From NCBI GenBank assembly GCA_035610365.1, contig CM069432.1:229980532-230044531 (forward strand): a DNA stretch of 64,000 nucleotides. The letters are read 5' to 3'. The first letter of the stretch is position 1; each line of letters begins with the position of its first letter. Below are positions 41,752-53,950 of the stretch, piece by piece. The translations under genes were made by a program, and so were the position numbers. The notes under the pieces are model-generated. The model was given only the letters and a program-made list of their open reading frames with translations, made no database searches and was not told the DNA's origin. Origin of the DNA: Aquatica leii (taxonomy: Eukaryota; Arthropoda; Insecta; Coleoptera; Lampyridae).

Positions 41752-44700
41752 CCGTTCGTATTTGTATAAAAAGCGCTTTATTGTTTTAACGTTATTTATG
41801 AAATAAATATTATTATACTATTCAATATTATTAGTTTTAAAAGCAACTAAAGCAGTTTGATTTATTGAATAAATCGTATGTAAATGAACATTCGTATTAA
41901 ACCTCGTTACGGTAATAGTTTAATATTTATATTTTGTCTATTTTTGTATGTAAAGTAATTAAATTACTTATGTTATAAATATAGTTTTATTACCTGCAAT
42001 GTATTTTATTTGAATAACAAATTACTCGAACAAATCGAAAAGGTAAGAAATTGGAACCAAGGTTGTCGCAATTATCGGTTTTTCAAATGCAAAGTTTCCT
42101 CAGATAAAAATAGCACTGTACGTAATTGTCATTTTTATTATTTATTTATAAATAATTTCTTTTTTTATACCATACAAATAGTTACTTTTCTTCGAAACGG
42201 TGTCATCATATTAACGTCGACTTTATGTTCATCACGTAGCAAATGACTCAAAAAGCGTACGACATTTTTCTGAGATTTCCGAAGAGTATCGATCCTATTG
42301 TTTAATTTTTTTCAGATTCAGATTATGTCCATTAAGCATTTTTTGTTGCCAAAAACATACAAGGCATTTTAGATAAGTATAATTTTTTCAAAACCGAAAG
42401 GGTTTCTTGATGATAATGGGAATCTATTAAACGATATCAACCATTGTTTAAAAGACGTTAGTTTTTGCACGACATTGTATGTATGGTGGCCGTATACTTT
42501 TTTTTTAAAACTAAATTATGTAATTACGAGTAATTAAAAATGATTAACATTCTCAACAAATTTGTTTTCGAGAAAAAAGCTTATTAATTGTTTCACGTTT
42601 GATCTGGAAATACACGTACGGATTTAATTAAAGTGTAATTTATTTAGATTACATTTTATTTTGTACATTTACGGCTTATACATCGATGGATATAAACGTC
42701 GGATTAGTATTAAATAATTATCCGCTTCTTTTAGAAAGTGGTCTAATAAGTACCAGATAAGCTTTTTATATAACATGTTTATCAGAACTTTACTTAGTCG
42801 ACTAAGACTTTCAGAACGATTTTTTTTATTATTTAATCAGGATTATATTCAATTTTGCATTAAGAAGTTGAATTGATAGAAAAATTTCACTAATGAGCTA
42901 TTATTTGAAGTTTATTATCACCAAATTTTTCTTAAAACATGAAGACGTAATTTCGTTTTTTAAATGTTTGTAAAGTAGGTTAAGTTTTGCCTACTTGTAT
43001 AAATGACGTAACATTCCACGTTTAACAAGTTATAAATTGCAAAAAATATTAATACTTTTTAATTAGAATATTTGCTTAATTTGCATATACGTGATAATTT
43101 TTTAAATAAAAGTAAAATTTAAGCAAAAGTGAAAATATAACGTAATATTTTTTATTCGTGTGCTTTTTGCGGTTTTTTCATAACTACAAACAAAATAAAT
43201 AATACGAAATAAATAACATTCTTTTAGGTTTGTGACATAACAGGATCTAACTGCCGTTATTATTATGAAGTTCTTAAGTAAATTGTTAAGACCAAACTTG
43301 ATGGTTAACCGCAGCAACCACAAATTTGTCACACGGTTTCAGGTCGCAAATGAATTATTTGATTAGACAGACCAAAATGAATTTTCAAATTTAAAAACAC
43401 TGTTAATACGACATGTTTAGTTTCTTTTAAACATAATTAAGATTTCAGTGCTCTCAAAGTGTTTGTACTCTGCGTTCGTCAAAATAATTTTGTAGTGCAA
43501 ATGTACCGATTCTAAAATATTTTTTTAAGATTTAGTATATGTATAATAAAATATAATAAAAACGTTTTTAAATTAAAAAGAAATGTAGTGCTGGCGACTA
43601 AAATAGAATAAGCATCATAAAAACAAATGGACAAATTTAAATAATATTCAAGATTTCCGGGTACCTACCACTGGAATTTACAGCTTCACGTTAACGTATA
43701 AAACAAAATGAAAAAAATGTTTGTGGTAGAAATAAATTATTAATAAAAAATTGTGGAATATCAAACAATATTTTAAATGACATTTTCTTAAACTTTAGAT
43801 TAATTTTGTTCAAATAGTTCTTACAATTCTACTTTCTTTATCAGATAATTTAAACACCATAGTAAACAGTTTACAGTTGAAATTATATAACAATAATTAT
43901 TTGATTATTATTGTTATTTAAGTATAGACTGAATTTGATTGCATTAAAGTACTAAAACAAAATTTTTTGAGCATTTATTATGTATACAAATTTTAAAATC
44001 TCTCAAGTTTAGGTATGTTTTTAATTTCTTTTATTGTTTTTGTGCGAAAATATAAATACGTCTTCTTCATTTTTCTATTTGCAGCTACGTCATTGATTAA
44101 AGGTGGTGTTCGTGACAATATAAAAATGCTAATAGCTTTTTCAACACGACATTAAAATTAAATTCTGTTTTGAAAGATTCGCATACAATAATTTGTAATC
44201 CTTTTTTCTGTGAGCTATAAAAAATTTAATCTTTTTTTTTTCCTAGGAATTAAACAACGTTTACACAAAATTTGCTACACTAGAAAAAATTTGTGAATTG
44301 TTTAGATTAAAACTATATCTCTGTAATACCATTGAGTAATAATTTAAGAAGAGGCGCAACTAGTGTGTTAAAAATCGTACTGTAGTTTTATCTCTCTTGT
44401 TTCTCTTTTTTTTACCCGTCTGTACCCCCTCTTTTCATAAACTAATAAGCTAAGACCTGCTGCCATCTGCAAAATCGTGGTTTCTATTTTGCGAACTTAC
44501 TTATTTCTTATGAAGTACCAGTTAGAACCTTTTGTTATATTTGTGTTTACTTTACCGTTTACCTGTTCAAAACAGGTTAATATCATAAACAATAGCTTGT
44601 ATTGTTATGACACAACTCAATGTCAAATAAACTTAAACAATATCATGCTTTATATTTAAGAAAACAAAAAAATATGTATATTCAAATATTTATTTATTTT

Positions 44701-44900
44701 TGTAAAATATAAATCGAAAACATAGAAATAACTGAAACAATGGAAATTAAATTAAAAGAAAATTGTTATGGGGATTTATTGTTATTATTCGTCAATTTTT
44801 AAAATTATTCAAATTACCAGTCCACCAATAATAAATTATAAAACTTATAAAAAGTTAAGATTACAAAAAGTTTTTTAACTTACATTTTTTCGAACAATCT
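41752..44900. other. Downstream of delilah, non-coding
   Basis: AT-rich. After the polyadenylation signals near 41802-41870 I see no gene, repeat family or transposon motif I can support. Confidence 0.4.
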
Positions 44901-44907
44901 CAAATCT

Positions 44908-45085
44908 AAAAATTTGTAACTAGATAATTAAAAAATGTAAGTTTTACAAAATGTTAAATGTTAATTATTTTAAAAAAGAAAGATGGTGCAATTTAGAAAC
45001 AAATATAAAAAAATTTAAGTTTAAAATCGTAATTGAAATTGGTTTGCTAGTTCAACAAAAAATGATTTGATATTTTAATATAAAT
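44908..45085 (+). repeat. Dispersed repeat, copy 2
   Basis: Same sequence as 24240-24440, e.g. AATTTGTAACTAGATAATTA and GATGGTGCAATTTAGAAAC. It lies 0.3 kb before a Penelope-like fragment. Confidence 0.65.
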
Positions 45086-45374
45086 GTACTGTAGTAATTG
45101 AAGAATTTCCCAGTGAGCAAATTGCAGCTAAAACCGGCTTTTTTATAACTACTTTAGCTTTTAAAGTTACTCTAGGTAGCTCCCTTAATGCATTAAAATC
45201 GGGCTTATACAGCTCTTTGTGGTACTAGCAAAGTTTTAAAGAAGCTCTAAAGGAACTGTAAACCACCTTTCAGAAACAACTATACAGCTTAAATAGCTTT
45301 ATTTTTACTACCTTTAAGTAGCTTAAAAATTAAATAAATATTTCATTAGAAAAAGAAATCTTGAAATCGTTACC

Positions 45375-45665
45375 TTTACTTAATTTCTTAAAAAAATTGA
45401 GAAAAGTGATAAAGGAGAACCCATTGAAAAACCTAGATTTTGTTTAAAAAATTGATTATCAAATTTATCACTTATTTTTACTGAAATCTTCTTAAACAAT
45501 TTAGAAAGTAAATATATTTCTGAACACCAAATTTTCTTACAAAAAATAATATTTTGGAAAAGATATGTTGATGACATTTTTTGTATTTAAAAAAGTTGTA
45601 AACATTTTTGTAGATTTTCTGAAGATGAGCATCATTATTTTAAAGCTCGAAACATATGTAAACGA
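45375..45665. pseudogene. Penelope-like reverse transcriptase fragments in opposite orientation
   Basis: On the plus strand 45459-45590 reads LSLIFTEIFLNNLESKYIS and then IIFWKRYVDDIFCI, the core RT motif of Penelope-like elements (YVDD at 45564-45575). The segment that should come just before it, NQFFKQNLGFSMGSPLS, is present but on the minus strand (45424-45407 is MGSPLS), overlapping the same place. So a short piece has been inverted, or two fragments lie head to head. Downstream, 45619-45653 has CTGAAGATGAG...GCTCGAAAC. Confidence 0.7.
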
Positions 45666-45689
45666 ATTTGTTATTAGTGGACTCGTAAT

Positions 45690-48640
45690 TTAAATAATTT
45701 TAAATTAAAATTAATGTTAAATTTCTCAAAGAATAATTGACCAATTAATCCTTTAAAAGGATTTTTGACGGAGAATCCATTTGTATCACTATGTTGCGTA
45801 GTTTAGTCAAAACTTAACGGCTTGACGAATTTGAGAACACACTGTGGTCGTTCCGATATCTTCAAAATATTATAGGACGTATCTTCAACTATAAAACATA
45901 TATTAAAAAATTACGTATTATTGCTTGTCTACTTATACCTTCGTTTAGTGAACTGGAGCTGTAGAAAGAATAAATTTATTCGTCTTCACGATCGTCATCC
46001 ATAAATAACAATCGACGTTTTCTTCCATATGTTTGAGAAACTACTACATTTGAGTATCTTAGGTTGATGTTCATATCAACAATTACAGCTTCTGTAAAAA
46101 ATTATACTAAATAAGCCCAAAAAGTAAAAAAAAATTAAGTTGTTAGTATTTTAAAAATAAAGTTTTGAAAATGCAATTAGTATTAGTATTTTCAAAATTT
46201 TTGCGATTTTTTTAAACAATTGTAAAAATATTTTATGTATTGTTGGATTTGTATTGAAGTGCTTTCAGCATGCTAAAATAAACATAAAAAAATTTTGTTT
46301 ATAATTTTTTTATTTTTAAAAACTAAGTATTTATTAGACAAGGTGCTACAGAAATGCTGCCCTAACATTTACAAAAACGATATTTTTATTCGACATGCCA
46401 ACATCAACAAAAAACATTTAAAGCAATGGCCAGAGCGATTATGCAATTACGATGAATCGATCATTATGCAAAATAATGATCGCGATATCGAGCGTCTGTA
46501 CAATAACGATCGCAATCATTGATTGCTTATAAAATAACAATTGCGGTTGTGGAAAAGAAATTAATACTTTTAATTGTCGCATAAACAAATAAGACTAATA
46601 TAACACTATAATATTTACTTTAATAAATGTATAATAAACTTTAAGTATGCAGGTAGTTCACGGTAAATAACCCCTTTGCTCTTTTCCTCGTAAGAATTTT
46701 AAACCACATACAGATTTTTTAATAAAAAAGTAACATGAATTTAAACATTGAATTATATTTTTTTTGTTTACAGAAATTTAACAATGCATTCTTTTCAAAG
46801 AGAATTAGAAAACTCTTCTAGGAAAGAACGTTTGTAAAATTTGTGTCACACATTCAGCATTTAGGGAAAAACCTAGCTTTATATAAACACCAAGGTAAAT
46901 CATAAAAACACAGGAAGTTAAAAACAATAAGCATTAACTACAAATGACAATACGTATTTGAAAAGAATTGCAAATTTATTTTTAATACATAAATCTTACG
47001 TTTGAGACAAATATCAACACGAGTTATGACTAATTACTCAACAATCTTTTTAGGATCAATTTCAAATAGAAACATTTAATTTACTAAAGAACGACACTTA
47101 TTTTTTAATATGTTGTTTATTAATGCTTTAAACTATTTGTTCGTAAGTTTGCATCAGAATTCAAATAGCACGTCATGTCGAAAAAAAAACATCACAGTAT
47201 AGTATCTATTTTCTGTGAATTTTTGTAAATATTTTTTTAAAATCTAAAATGAACAAATTTTAATTAATTTATTGTTTAGAAACAATATTAAAAAATACTT
47301 AGATATGTTGATTTTCAATACTCCAAACGTTATTGTATCCCGGAAAACGAAAATCGAATGTTTATGGCTAGATTTATGACTAACTTTACACGAGCGACTT
47401 TTTAGCAACAGTCGATTACTAATTAATTCTAAATACCATGATTGCGATCATTGATCGTAGAAAATAATAGCGATCTCAGCTACTGATTTACAGTAATTAT
47501 TTTAAGTTATTGTACAATTAAGTGCAACAAGAAGAAGAAGAATCCGGACAAGGAGATTCTCCGATGCTAATTTAAACCATTTTTAAACGTTTGGTAGAAA
47601 AAAAAATTTCAAATATTTACCTGATTGAAGGTGTAGAACAAGAACTGCAGTGTGTTTAAAATTTCCTTTTGTTGTTATACATTATCTACGAAGATGCTTC
47701 TCACAAATCTTCTTTTGTTTTAAATCTTCCAAGTCCATTGTGGCAATGTTTATATTTCCACAGTTTTTCTAACATTCTTTAGCACGCACTTTATCACTAA
47801 TATAAAACTTAAGAAAACTAGTACCTTTGTTTTCGGTATTATTATTTTAACAATTAATATAAACACAACCGTGATCTGTAACTTTTCCCATTTTAAAAAT
47901 AAATCAATAATATATTTACACTTAAACTAAACAAAAGTTCAAACAAACATTACTACTACCAGAATTTCAAAAATCGTATCGCAATGTAAAACCAAGAAAA
48001 ACTTTCAATTCAATTCCGAAGTTTACAAGTCGACAGACACGCAAGAACTGAAAAATCTCGATCCAATACGAACGTAGCGACCTCTATATCTCGATCCAAG
48101 CAGTCGATACGATATCGCCCCTTAAGTTGCATTTCTTCTTACATTTATTATTCAATGGTAATACTAAAATTACATAATTATGACTGCAATATTTTATCCA
48201 TGTTTTTTGCAGTAATCTTTAATCAGAAATGTAAAATTATGTAAGTATGAATCTAAAAACTACATGTGTAATTTGTAAGTATTTTTATAACAAATATAAT
48301 GCAATTTTCCATCCAGTAAAGAAATTTTACTATGAAAATCATTGCTTATTTTGTGACCACGAATACAAATACAACTTTATTATGTAAAAAATAATGTAAT
48401 TTTTAGAAGGTTTTGCTTTTTAATTAAAAGTGACGTACATAACATAATTATAAACTTATAGAAAACAGAAATATATTCTAACAGTATTACAACTCAAAAT
48501 TTTATGATACAAAAGCACAAGAAATTAAAAAAATAATTAAAACATTAAAAATGCAGGTTTATATATCACAGGACGAAACTGATTGACAAATAAAAACAAA
48601 ACAATATATTGTTTTAATAATGCAACATGTTACCTTTTAA
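45690..48640. other. No gene recognised
   Basis: AT-rich. GATCGC-rich words cluster at 46435-46525 and, inverted, at 47437-47480 (GATTGCGATCATTGATCG), perhaps subterminal repeats of a 1-kb non-autonomous element. Otherwise nothing can be supported. Confidence 0.35.
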
Positions 48641-48644
48641 AGGT

Positions 48645-51190
48645 TAATATCCATTGATATTTTAGCTAAGTTAATTGAGCTTTCCGTGCTTTAATATTTG
48701 CAAATGGTTTAATTAAATCTTCGGTGTCTAATTCTTTTAGCTGATCCGTTTCTATTGAAATGATAGCAAGATTACTTAGTCCGTTTTGCCCCATGGTCGA
48801 TCTTAAATAATTTTTTATTATTTTGAGTTTTGAAAAAGATCGTTCTGCCGTTCTGCAGTAGCAACAGAAACTGCATTGTTAATAAAATAAAATAATAAAT
48901 AAAAAAGTATTATATTCGTACTAGGAAAAGAATCTAAGAAACTAAGTTGTTAATTGTTATATAATTTAAAGTTTCTTCTGGAGACGTAATAACTTTTTCA
49001 ACAAAATTTTGTAAATATTGTAATTCTTTAACAAGTTCCACGGCAGTTATGTCTCGTTCATTGCGAGTTTTGTCGTTTAACAAATTTTCAACTTTTTGAC
49101 ATAATTCTAATTGTTCGTTTTCAGAATAATTTTTAAATTTATCAATATTCAATAAAAACGGGAAATTATTAGAGTAAGAAGAAAGTAATTGGAATCTCTC
49201 ATCCACTGATGTTATGATTACATCTAAAACGATGAAAAAAACAATCAATTTTGAGCTTTAAAGTTTCGTCGTGGATCGGTTCATCGTCACATGCATAATC
49301 AAAATGTTTTTTTTCTATTTTTCTCAGTCTTAGAACCTCTTTGTTTTTTGAATTTAAGTTCTATGTCTAAGCTGGATGCTATTTTTTTAGCATCAATCAT
49401 TAGATCATTAAAACCTGTATCGGATAGATGAGCTTTCAAAAAGTTATTCAAATTATTTAAATGAGCAACATCAAAGTTCGGTTTTTGAATAATTTTACTA
49501 ACAAGGTTAACTTTACTTAAAATATTATATCACAATATAACAATGCAAATGAAATCAAAATTTTGCAATTTTTTGGCCAACGATGCAGCCAATTTTTTTA
49601 CGTTATATTCAAAGTTTTCTTTGCTTATTTCAAACAGAGCATCATAAACCTCCCCATGTTGATACCTTAAAGGAGTTATTGCATCTATTCTATTAGACCA
49701 TCGAGTGTCCGATAAAGGTTTTAAAGTTAAATTTGTTACATTAGATAAATTAGATTTCAGAATTGACCATCGTTTAGTAGAAGCTGAAAAAAATACAAAC
49801 AGTTCTTGAACTAAAGAAAAAAAATTGATGCTCTAAGTATACGGTTTTGCGGCATCATCGACGACTAAATTTAGGGTATGATTGCAACAAGGAACAAAGA
49901 AAGCTCGCGGATTGAAATCCAATTTTTTTTTTGTAAACCATTATGCCTACCACGCATATTTGCCTCATTGTAGTAACCCTGACCCTACTACTCGTTGATA
50001 TTTAAGCCTTCTTTCTCTAACGCCGACAAAAGAAATTTTGTCAAGCCTTTACCCGACACATCTTCTATAGGACAAAATAAAATAACAAAAAATATTCTTC
50101 TATAATAATTCCCGTGCTCTTTAAATTAACAAATCTTATACAAATTGAAATTTGTTCTTGGTGACTAGAGTCAGGAGTGCAGTCTAATAACATGGAATAA
50201 TATTTTGCTTTTTAATAGTTCTAAAATTTTGGATTTGATATTTTCACCGATCAAGTTAATGACAACATTTTGTATTTTATTTCCGAGATAGTTTTTATGA
50301 TCTTTTATTTGAGAGCGTTTTATATGTTCTGACATAATCGAGTCGAATTTGAGAATCATTTCTATGCATTTTAAAAAGTCACCATAGTTTTTCTCAAACA
50401 ACTTATTACTTCCGCGAAAAGCTAAATTTTGCTGACCTAAAAACTGAATCGCGTAGAAAATTCTTTCTATAACAGCTTGCCAGTATTAAGTTTCTCTGTT
50501 TATTACATTTCGAATTTCAAAATCAATTATTTCACTTTTATTAAAACGGTTAGAAAGATCTAGCAATTTTAGAATATTTTCGATATGTAACTCGCTCTTT
50601 TCATGAATGTTTAAAAGTTCACTTGAATGCTGCGAGTCATTGTAACCAGATTCATCACTAAGGCGAACCGATTTCAAATCGCTGTCATTAAAAATTTTGC
50701 AACAGAAGCAGTAAAGTGAATTTTTTGTTTCGGAATACAACAACCAAAAACGCTCAATTTTTTCTTTGTTCGGGAAAATTCTAAAGACTATCTTTCGCAT
50801 AAATATCCTTTTTGTTTTGATAATGAGCAAGCCACGTTCTACTAATTCTTGAACATGATTAGGACGTAATTTCTTTAGCCGTAGTGTAGAATCTTTCGAA
50901 AATTGACTCATATTTTCCATTCTGGTAATTTTTGAAGGTGTTGATTTCTCATTATCAGCGGAACTTAAAGATGTTGATGGTTTACTTTCTAGAAGATCAG
51001 TTTCTTGTCTGCTGCTGCTACTTGTTTCATGTACAGGTTCAGAATATTGGGATTCTGCTGTATTATTGTTGTTATTAATATTTGGCAAAGTAGAATCGGG
51101 TTTTGAAAAAAAATGGTTTTACGGTTCTTTCTCTCTTTTTTTATTCAGCAAATTTTGGTATCCAGACAATTTCTTCTTTTTTTCTGACAT
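48645..51190 (-). pseudogene. ZMYM1-like hAT transposase
   Basis: Starts at ATG 51190 (MSEKKKKLSGYQNLLNKKRE), stops at a TAA, then 51088-50486 is open for 200 codons: a Ser/Thr-rich stretch, then a TTF-type zinc finger region (FWLLYSETKNSLYCFCCKIF ... HEKSELHIENILK). 50401-50171 carries FLKCIEMILKFDSIMSEHIK and YLGNKIQNVVINLIGENI, the DUF4371 part. Broken catalytic segments follow (FCPIEDVSGKGLTKFLL near 50070-50020). 49248-48934 is another open piece, and 48850-48660 has the hAT dimerisation end FSKLKIIKNYLRSTMGQNGL. Several stops and frameshifts: inactive. I could not find its terminal repeats. Confidence 0.8.
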
Positions 51191-53950
51191 CCTGTATACT
51201 GTAAAGAAATCAATGCGTAAGTAAACAAATTGACAAATGATTCATGAAATATGGAAACGTTTCTTGTAATTTTTCAACATTAGTTATTTCAAGTTATTTC
51301 AAAATTTTTAAATTTTTATAAATAGTAATATTAGTGCTCATCAATTATTCTGTTTGAATTAACTTCAATTAACAATGATGTTTATATAATCAAATATAAA
51401 AGGATTTTTGAGATGCAATTTTTTGGCTTTTAATGTTTTAATGAATCTAAAATAAAAAATAAATTTTAGATGAACTCACCTTAATTCACAACACAAAACA
51501 CATCACTATAAAGTCTGTAAAACTACAAAAAACTAAACTTTCAAAAGCAGATATCTTTTACCCCATGCACCTTTTCACTTCGCTAAGTTAACTATCGATC
51601 GGGCATCAGGCAACAAATGAAATCGCGACCGACGCAGCGCTTAAATGTATAAAGTTTCGTACATTGCAAGCTCAGACAGGAAAAACGCTTGTTCGCTCGT
51701 TGGCTCGTTGCAAGCTAAATTTCAAGCTCAAACGTGAATAAAATCAGATTTGTTTGAGATCACACAATTTATGTTATCATGTTACGCATTACGTATTCGA
51801 TCGAATAAATGCTATTATTGGAAAATATGTATATTATTTTTGAGAAGTAATTCGGTTCCCTCGTCTCAATGAGTAAAAATTAAAAAAAGTTCCTTACTGG
51901 TTTTTTTATCGTTATAAATTTTGTTTTGACAATGTTGTTTGTTGCTTTATCTTGTTTTTACTTTTGAGTTTTAACGCGCCTCGGCGCCGTCGTGCACCAA
52001 ACGACTTTGCCCTTAAGTACGGCGCGAGACTGAACGATTCTAACGAGTAATAAAAAAAAAGGATTTAATAAAAATTTAATTTTTTAATAAATTCATATTT
52101 ACTTATGTACTTTGTTAATTATTTTTGCATAAATATGAAATTTGTTTAATTAGTAAATAATATTCGATTTTTAGCAACATAAACTACGATAATATGCATG
52201 CATGTAACCTACAGACTACAACGTTTAAAAAAAGACACTTTGGTAGAAAAATAATTAAGAAGCTTATAATAGGTACTACAAAAAAGTTATTTAAAAGTAC
52301 AAGTATCGAAAAAAAAGAATTATAAAAAAGAATAAAAAAAATCTTATGTAAATAACACCAAGAAAGTCGTTTTGTCATAAAAACATCAAACGTTTTTGCA
52401 GTTTGGAACGTATGTGGGAGGGTGCAAAAAACTTATAAATAAATAATATTGCTTTTATAAACGACTTTAACAATGGAGATTCTTGCATTAAATATTCTAT
52501 TGATATATAAAAAAAAGTAACTAAAATTTTGGTTGCATTAGGTACGTAATGTTACGAGTAAAATGTAAAATATGCTACATTTTATATTTTAGAATTCTAT
52601 ACGACGTTCAAGTAATATTGTTGACTTAAAACTTGTAGTACATTCTCAAATTCCAAGTTAAATATAGAAAGTACTTAATGTCAAAAGCAAAAAAAATATT
52701 TTTATAATTAATTATGTTGTCCTAAAGACGTATCATGACTTGCGATAAAATACACACGAAGGCGGAAATGTTTATCCAATCAAAGAGAAAATTTGTTAGC
52801 TCCTACCAATCAGCTACCTGTTGCCTACTACTTTCTCGCTATCAAATCAGATCCTTCATTGATTTATAAATGTTGCCGTTCAACACTTAAAAGACTAGAA
52901 TTATAAATTCCTAATTTGCATCTAACGCTGTTATAGCAGTGGCGTAACACCATCGCCTGCCTGCATCGAATTTCTAATTTATTTTTTAATAGAAAATGCG
53001 CATTACTTATTACGTGGTATTACAGGAATATAAAGTTGTATTAAATTTAATTGTCTTAGTTTGTGATGATACTATTCTTTTTTTATGATTTAAAAAAAAG
53101 GTTTTAATTTTCTTTACGAAACCAGCTTTTACAAAGAAATTAGTCTACATTTAAAATGCAGTTTTTTCTTTTCGTTTTAAGTAACTAGTACAGCGTATAA
53201 ATTTAATGACTGCAAAGAACCTGATTTTGTTTTATTTGTTTTTTTTTATTTAGAATGTCCTCATCACTTGAGATGTCTAAACAAGTTTAAAATAATTGAT
53301 GACTTCACTATTAAAACAGTTACTCTTACTAAACTTAAGCTATTTAATATTGTTGTTTGTGCTTTAAATCAAATTGTGTTGTAATTTTAAATAATTATTT
53401 GTTAATCACACAGTTAATGCAAAATTCATTTAACTAAAGTTTTCAAAATAATTAAATCTTAATCTATGAATTAACACAAAAAGATCAGCTAATTTGTTAG
53501 TAAAGAATGTGAATATTCGACTATAACTCTTCTTCAACTTTTTAAAAAAAGCAACAACAAACACAATTGTAGTAATTGACCTAATTGTTGAAAATGAAAA
53601 ATAAACAATTGCCGCATAAGGAAGAAAAAACATTATATTAGATTTTTTTATAAATAGCAGCGGTTCTGACATTCGCAAATGAATCAATTCTATAAGTTTC
53701 TGGAAAAACAAAGCTACTTAGGGATAGGCAATTATTTATTCTAAAATATCTAAAATAAGAAAAGCAATCTACTTTTGTTTATATATGTTGTTTACAGATT
53801 CTTTAATCAGCAATAGGGCCTCAGTTAAGTAAATAAGTAAATTTTCCACAAACTGAATTTACATGATAATGCAGTTACTTTAGTACATAAACAAATGAAA
53901 CATTCTACAATAGTATATTAAAAAACCAGTTTCATAAGAAACGCCTGTGA
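51191..53950. other. No gene recognised; promoter-like cluster at 52790-52890
   Basis: AT-rich with a short GC-rich island (51975-52040). At 52780-52880 two CCAAT motifs (ATCCAATCAAAG, CTACCAATCAGC) precede a TATA-like TTTATAAAT, a core promoter layout for a transcript starting near 52890 on the plus strand. I see no coding exon after it. Confidence 0.3.

Noticed and set aside
45100-45340. AGCT/TAGCT-rich stretch resembling a foldback MITE
   Set aside because: Repeated words are short and I could not find matching ends or duplications.
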